Assembly (NCBI GenBank): GCA_041477005.1
Contig: JBGOUJ010000230.1
Span: 1 to 10,474, forward strand
Length of the DNA: 10,474 nt
Direction of reading: 5' to 3'
From: JBGOUJ01 sp041477005
Lineage (GTDB): Bacteria; Acidobacteriota; Terriglobia; Bryobacterales; JACQDG01
The notes under the pieces were generated by a model. It did not search any database. It was not told the DNA's origin and saw only the letters and a list, made by a program, of their open reading frames with translations. Position 1 is the stretch's first letter; every line of letters starts with the position of its first letter. Made by a program: the position numbers and the translations under genes. This document shows positions 6,736 to 10,474 of this stretch, piece by piece.

Positions 6736-7245
6736 CTAGAACACGATCCTGGCCTTCTTCTCCTCCAAGCTCTTGGCATCCAAGCCCGGGACCTTCTGCA
6801 GGTCCTGCCACTGCTGAAAGTCGCCGTTCTTTTCCCGAAACTGGACGATCGCTGCAGCGTCCTTGGCAGAAAGCTCCAAGGATGTCTCCAGTTGCCTGGC
6901 GGTCGCCTTGTTCACATTGATCTTTTCCTTTTCCTTAGGGGCGGCGTTTGCCTTGGAGTCTCGGCCGAAATTCTTGGCCATGTAGTCCACTACGGTCTTG
7001 ATCTCTTCCTCGGTCCCGACCGCGCCACGCTCCACCATGGCGGCAACCTCGTCTTCCCACGCCAGCCGGCCCATCTTGACTTTTCTGAAAACGGCCGGCC
7101 CGTGGCACTTGGTACACATCCGGATCACGGTCTGTTTTCCTTCCCCGTCCGGCAACTGCGCGGCCGCGTCGTTTGCTTGAGCCAGGCACGCCGAGGCCAC
7201 AACCGTGCAAACGCAGAGCGTCTTCAGGAAACGAAGTACGTCCAT
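6736..7245 (-). CDS. Exported cytochrome c-like / ComEA-type helix-hairpin-helix fusion protein
   Basis: A 169-residue exported protein with two parts. After a signal peptide (about residues 1-24, likely cut after LAQA) comes a small c-type cytochrome module with one heme site, CTKCH at 44-48, and a following KMGRLAWEDEVAAMVERGA segment in which M58 or M70 could be the second heme ligand. After a Lys/Ala/Glu linker (about 95-108) comes a ComEA-like helix-hairpin-helix pair: INVNKATARQLE (109-120), a first hairpin around LELSAKDAAAIVQFRE, and FQQWQDLQKVPGLDAKSLE (143-161). The start ATG at 7245 is preferred because it opens the signal peptide and has AGGGA 6 nt upstream; the open frame continues to 7422 but is non-coding in character there. 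It lies 8 nt after the PQQ dehydrogenase stop, so it is probably that enzyme's electron acceptor. The role of the second domain is unknown. Confidence 0.85.
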   Translation of the reverse strand: MDVLRFLKTLCVCTVVASACLAQANDAAAQLPDGEGKQTVIRMCTKCHGPAVFRKVKMGRLAWEDEVAAMVERGAVGTEEEIKTVVDYMAKNFGRDSKANAAPKEKEKINVNKATARQLETSLELSAKDAAAIVQFREKNGDFQQWQDLQKVPGLDAKSLEEKKARIVF

Positions 7246-7253
7246 TGGCGTCC

Positions 7254-9101
7254 CTATGGCAACGAGAACGCAACCAGGCTGTCGCCGAATTCGTCGGCCG
7301 TGTTGGCCATCATCCGGAAGCGGCCGGCGCCGCCGGCGGCAATTACCACATATTGTTTGCCATCCCGGCCCTGGTAGGTGAGCGGGGTCGCGTCGCCGGT
7401 GGCTTCGAGCTTGGTTACCCACAGCTCGGCGCCGGTGCGGGAATCAAAGGCGCGGAACTTGGAGTCCGTGGTGGCGGCGATGAAAACCAGTCCGCCTGCT
7501 GTGACGATGGAGCCGCCCTGGTTGGCGGTCCCGGCATTCTTGAGACCCTGCGCTTCCACCTCGTCGTAGCTGCCCAGCGGCACCCTCCAGACGATGTCCC
7601 CGGTATTGGCGCTGACCGCGCTGAGTTCGCCCCACGGCGGCTGCTGGCACGGATAGTGGTCCTCATCCAAAAAGCGGGTGTAGCCGCCATCATTGCGCCA
7701 GGGCATGGGCGAGCCCGGCTGCGCCGGAACCATATGGCCCGTGCCGCCAAGGCTGCTCGTGTTGACGAAGATTTGTCCCAGCTTCGGATCGAACGACACA
7801 CCGCCCCAGTTCCCGCCGCCCATCGTTCCCGGGATCAGCAGCGAGGGCGTCAGGCCGAAGGGAGTGTAGGGACCTTCGTGGCGCAGCCGGTCAAACCACT
7901 CGGTGCAGTAACGCTGGGCCTCCGGCGTCCGTTTGGTGATGTCTTCCCGCTTCATGCTCATCCGCGCCAGCGGCGGCGGCTTCAGCGGGAACGGCTGCGT
8001 GGGCCAGGACTCTTCGCCCGGCACATCGCTCTTAGGCACCGGGCGCTCCTCGACCCCGAAGATGGGCTGGCCGGTCATGCGGTCGAGGATGAATAGCAAC
8101 CCCATCTTGGTGATCTGGGCCACCGCCGGAATACTCTTGCCGTCGCGCTTTGCTTCGATCAGGGCCGGAGCGGCGCTCATATCGTAATCGAAGAGGTCGT
8201 GGTGCACCATCTGGTAGTACCACCGCAACTTTCCTGTGGCGGCCTCCAGCGCGATCACACAGTTCGCGTAGAGATTCGTTCCCTTGCGATCGGCCCCGTA
8301 GAAGCTGTCCGTCGCATTTCCGGTCGGCAGAAAGACCAGGCCGCGCTCGGTATCGACTGTGATCAGGCCCCAGAGGCTGGGGCCGGAGCGATCCTTCCAG
8401 CCATCGGGTCCCCAAGTCTCGTTGGCGGGTTCGCCGGGCTGCGGGACCGTGTGAAACCTCCAGATCGGCTTCCCGGTGCGGACACTGAAGGCGCGCGGAT
8501 CGCCGCTCGGCCCCAAAGTCGGACCTTCCTGGGTGGTCGGCCCAACGATCACCAGGTCGCGGTAGATCGCCGGGGGCGAGCTGATCCCGTACGTGGCTTT
8601 GGGAAACTTGTCGGTAATCCCGGCCCGCAAATCGACTACTCCGTTGTCACCGAAGTCGGCCACCGGCACGCCCGTTTTCGCGTCGAGCGCGATCAGGCGG
8701 CCATCTCCCGTGCCAAACAGAATCCGTGCCGGCGTCTTCGCATCGCCCGGCCAATACGAAGCACCTCGATGCTCTCTGCCGTTTGCCTTCGCATCGTATT
8801 TCCAGATTTCCTTGCCGGTCTCCGGTTCCAGGGCGACGATCCGCTGGTTCTGCGTGGGAAAGTACAGCATGTTGCCAACTACTATGGGCGTAGCTTCGAG
8901 CGAGCGGCCCCGTTCTCCGGTATGGTAGGTCCAAGCCCGCCGCAGCTTCGTCACATTCTTGGTGTTGATTTGCTCCAGCGGTGAATAGCGCATCCCACCC
9001 GGGTCGCGGCCATACGTCGGCCAGTCCGCTTTCTGAGGCAGCGCCTGGGGGAGCGCCGGTAAGAGCGACCCCGCCACGAGAGCTACAAGAAGAACCCACA
9101 T
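7254..9101 (-). CDS. Soluble PQQ-dependent glucose dehydrogenase-like quinoprotein
   Basis: A 615-residue periplasmic eight-bladed beta-propeller dehydrogenase using pyrroloquinoline quinone, oxidising sugars or alcohols. It begins with a signal peptide (about 1-23). Blade motifs recur: DWPTYGRDPGGMRYSPL, LEPETGKEIWKYD, LDAKTG, LEAATGKLRW and AFDSRTGAELW. The segments VHHDLFDYD (299-307) and TKMGLLFILDRMTG (331-344) match the E. coli Gcd regions with the catalytic Asp and Lys, here D302 or D305 and K332. GVEERPVPKSDVPGE, CQQPPWGELSAV and NQGGSIVTAGGLVF further match the Gcd branch over methanol dehydrogenases. It lacks the five-helix membrane domain of Gcd and any heme domain. The ATG at 9101 is preferred over an upstream in-frame start at 9308 because AAGGAG lies 6 nt before it and a signal peptide starts there. 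It probably passes electrons to the cytochrome encoded just downstream. Confidence 0.93.
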   Translation of the reverse strand: MWVLLVALVAGSLLPALPQALPQKADWPTYGRDPGGMRYSPLEQINTKNVTKLRRAWTYHTGERGRSLEATPIVVGNMLYFPTQNQRIVALEPETGKEIWKYDAKANGREHRGASYWPGDAKTPARILFGTGDGRLIALDAKTGVPVADFGDNGVVDLRAGITDKFPKATYGISSPPAIYRDLVIVGPTTQEGPTLGPSGDPRAFSVRTGKPIWRFHTVPQPGEPANETWGPDGWKDRSGPSLWGLITVDTERGLVFLPTGNATDSFYGADRKGTNLYANCVIALEAATGKLRWYYQMVHHDLFDYDMSAAPALIEAKRDGKSIPAVAQITKMGLLFILDRMTGQPIFGVEERPVPKSDVPGEESWPTQPFPLKPPPLARMSMKREDITKRTPEAQRYCTEWFDRLRHEGPYTPFGLTPSLLIPGTMGGGNWGGVSFDPKLGQIFVNTSSLGGTGHMVPAQPGSPMPWRNDGGYTRFLDEDHYPCQQPPWGELSAVSANTGDIVWRVPLGSYDEVEAQGLKNAGTANQGGSIVTAGGLVFIAATTDSKFRAFDSRTGAELWVTKLEATGDATPLTYQGRDGKQYVVIAAGGAGRFRMMANTADEFGDSLVAFSLP

Positions 9102-9362
9102 GTTGCACTCCTTTGGCCAGCCCGTGACGGCCAGCGCGCGCCGGAACGGCGGAGCGTTGAGCGTTGTACAGCGCCCATGCCGTCCGGACTCAAGCCCCGC
9201 CCCCGCTGCACTCCCTCGGCAGTGAGAACACCCCGAACCGGCGCTTACGCCGTTCTGCCGCCGAATGCTTGAGGTAGAGAGTCTATCGCCTGGAGGGCCT
9301 GCCGTCAAATCACGGCGAGCTCGGCGAGCTCGGAGCGGGAGAATGATGCTAGCCTAAGACAC
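9102..9362. other. Divergent intergenic region
   Basis: This 261-bp gap separates the leftward PQQ dehydrogenase from the rightward FKBP gene, so promoters for both should lie here. It holds two short tandem duplications: AGCGTTG twice at 9153-9166 and CGGCGAGCT twice at 9313-9330. A candidate minus-strand promoter is listed separately. On the plus side, AATGAT at 9342-9347 is a possible -10 without a good -35. No gene is seen in it. Confidence 0.6.
9165..9193 (-). promoter_or_regulatory. Candidate sigma70-type promoter for the PQQ dehydrogenase operon
   Basis: Read on the minus strand, TTGAGT (9193-9188) is followed after exactly 17 nt by TGTACA (9170-9165). The -35 matches consensus at 4 of 6 positions and the -10 at 3 of 6. 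It would give a leader of roughly 55-60 nt before the ATG at 9101. The -10 match is weak, so this is a suggestion only. Confidence 0.28.
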
Positions 9363-10148
9363 ATGCGTGGATTGTTGCTGTTTCTTCCGGCCGTTCTGTT
9401 GGCGCAGGTCCCGCCCGCTCAACCGCAGGCTGCCAATCCGAAGCCGGCCGCCGCGAAGCCTGCCACTGCCAAACCCGCGCCCGCCCAACCTGCGCCGGCC
9501 AAAAAGGCGTCCGCCGCCAAGCCCGGGGCTGCCGCCGCGCCCGCACTCACAACGGACGACGAAAAGGCCATCTACTCCCTTGGCCTCTCCATACACCAGT
9601 CGCTCTCGCAGTTCGATCTCTCTCCGGCCGAAATCGCAATCGTCAAGCGGGCTCTCACAGACGCCGCAGCCGGTAAACCCGCCGTCGACTTGAACGAGTG
9701 GAAATCGAAGATTGAGGCGCTTGCTCGCGCACGCGCCGGTCGCGTCACGGAACGGGAAAAAGTCGCGTCCCTGGCTTATCTCGAAAAGGCCGCCGCTCAG
9801 CCGGGCGCTATCAAGACTGACTCCGGTCTGGTCTATCGCGTACTGAAGCCGGGTTCCGGCGCCTCCCCCAAAGCAAGCGACAAGGTCAAGGTCCACTACC
9901 GGGGCACTCTTGTCAACGGCGCCGAGTTTGACAACTCCTACCGTCGCAATGAACCCGCGCAATTCGCGCTCACGGGAGTCATCCGCTGTTGGACGGAGGG
10001 TGTCCAGAAGATGAAAGTCGGCGGGAAGGCCAGACTGGTTTGTCCTTCGGACCTCGCTTATGGAGATCATGGCCGCCCCGGCATTCCAGGCGGCGCCGCC
10101 CTCATTTTCGAGATCGAGCTGCTCGAAATCGCAGGTGGAACTCCCTGA
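9363..10148 (+). CDS. Exported FKBP-type peptidyl-prolyl cis-trans isomerase
   Basis: A 261-residue protein-folding enzyme catalysing prolyl isomerisation outside the cytoplasm, of the Mip/FkpA/FklB kind. Residues 1-15 form a signal peptide, followed by a low-complexity Ala/Pro/Lys spacer (about 18-60, repeated AKPA units). A helical dimerisation-type N domain (about 62-148) and a C-terminal FKBP domain (about 152-257) follow. Active-site positions are present: Y179 (VHYRG), F189/D190 (AEFD), F201, V206/I207 (GVI), W210, Y233 (LAYG) and F249. Cysteines C209 (VIRCWTEG) and C227 (RLVCPSD) occur together, as in many bacterial Mip-like FKBPs, and could pair in the periplasm. No ribosome site is visible close to the ATG, so a leaderless or short-leader message is possible. 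It is transcribed away from the PQQ operon and is probably a general envelope chaperone. Confidence 0.93.
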   Translation: MRGLLLFLPAVLLAQVPPAQPQAANPKPAAAKPATAKPAPAQPAPAKKASAAKPGAAAAPALTTDDEKAIYSLGLSIHQSLSQFDLSPAEIAIVKRALTDAAAGKPAVDLNEWKSKIEALARARAGRVTEREKVASLAYLEKAAAQPGAIKTDSGLVYRVLKPGSGASPKASDKVKVHYRGTLVNGAEFDNSYRRNEPAQFALTGVIRCWTEGVQKMKVGGKARLVCPSDLAYGDHGRPGIPGGAALIFEIELLEIAGGTP

Positions 10149-10192
10149 CCGCGCCCGCCGGTCGTTGACCAAGGCTACATACCGGATTTGAA

Positions 10193-10474
10193 ATGCCCTC
10201 GAACTCCCTGCTGCGCTGGCGCGAGTCGCAGCGCAGCAAGCTTGACGAGATCATGGAAGCGCACCGCGCCGTCGGAGGGGCGGGACGCTGGCGCCGTTAT
10301 GCGACCGAGCAGGTCAACCACGCCTATGCCATGCTCTTGTCCTCGCAGTTCCAGGGCTTTTGCGCGACCTGCACTCGGAGTGCGTACAGCACATAATTCA
10401 GAGGGTTCCAGCTCCTTTGCAGAACGTGGTTCGAGGTGAGTTCGTGCGTGACCGCAAACTGGACCGAGGCAACC
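10193..10474 (+). pseudogene. Conserved hypothetical protein, frameshifted and 3' partial
   Basis: The frame starting at the ATG at 10193 gives a coherent helical N-terminus (LLRWRESQRSKLDEI, then RRYATEQVNHAYAMLLSSQF) but ends at a TAA at 10394-10396, after a Cys/Thr/Ser-rich tail that looks non-coding. From 10363 another frame reads on as RDLHSECVQHIIQRV and RGEFVRDRKLDRGN, open for 37 codons to the window end. The text joins smoothly if one C is missing near 10361-10365 (FQGFC then RDLHSEC). The split is either a true frameshift mutation or a sequencing/assembly error. The protein resembles short uncharacterised soil-bacterial proteins ending in RKLDRGNPNPGN-like text (recalled, not searched). 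No function can be given. No ribosome site is visible before the ATG; the gap to the FKBP gene is 44 nt. Confidence 0.6.

Noticed and set aside
7246..7422. A 59-residue N-terminal extension of the cytochrome fusion protein
   Set aside because: It would overlap the end of the PQQ gene and place the signal peptide internally. The ATG at 7245 opens the signal peptide directly.
9102..9308. A 69-residue N-terminal extension of the PQQ dehydrogenase from an upstream in-frame start
   Set aside because: The extension has no signal-like or family text, and a strong ribosome site and signal peptide mark the ATG at 9101.
9354..10172. A 272-codon minus-strand open frame opposite the FKBP gene
   Set aside because: Its Gly/Arg-rich tail is the antisense of the Ala/Pro/Lys spacer; the plus strand has a complete FKBP domain.
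10188..10439. An 83-codon plus-strand frame overlapping the frameshifted gene
   Set aside because: Its text is Arg/Ser/Pro-rich and unlike a protein; the 10193 frame followed by the shifted frame gives much better protein text.

Overview
This 10.5 kb window is GC-rich, densely coding bacterial DNA from a soil-type chemoheterotroph. The gene content is a LacI regulator, Tat-exported sugar isomerase-like protein, GMC oxidoreductase with a gluconate-2-dehydrogenase-subunit-3 partner, soluble PQQ glucose-dehydrogenase-like enzyme, and cytochrome/helix-hairpin-helix fusion. This is the style of Acidobacteriota, particularly the Bryobacterales/Solibacter group. That taxonomic guess rests on gene style only; no rRNA or marker gene is present.

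Layout: (1) 1-1059, plus strand, a LacI-family repressor missing only its first few codons. (2) 1114-4275, minus strand, a three-gene block read leftwards: an exported xylose-isomerase-like TIM-barrel protein, a DegT/DnrJ/EryC1/StrS PLP aminotransferase and a Gfo/Idh/MocA NAD(P) oxidoreductase. The last two are 3 nt apart. The LacI gene converges on this block. (3) 4288-4433, a 146-bp element bounded by imperfect 23-nt inverted repeats that start and end in CTAG; its right end coincides with the stop codon of the next gene. (4) 4430-6611, minus strand, a GMC-family FAD oxidoreductase and its small Tat-signal partner subunit. (5) 6736-9101, minus strand, an exported one-heme cytochrome fused to a ComEA-like helix-hairpin-helix domain, downstream of a soluble PQQ-dependent dehydrogenase. 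(6) 9102-9362, a divergent intergenic region. (7) 9363-10148, plus strand, an exported FKBP-type prolyl isomerase with an Ala/Pro/Lys-rich spacer. (8) 10193 to the window end, plus strand, a conserved-looking gene interrupted by an apparent one-base deletion.

Working model (inference): most of the window concerns periplasmic and cytoplasmic sugar or polyol oxidation. The PQQ enzyme and the GMC/subunit-3 pair can both oxidise sugars outside the cytoplasm and pass electrons to c-type cytochromes. The Gfo/Idh, DegT and TIM-barrel trio could interconvert keto-, amino- and hydroxy-forms of a sugar or cyclitol. No CRISPR array, tRNA, rRNA, integrase, transposase or recognisable defence system was found.
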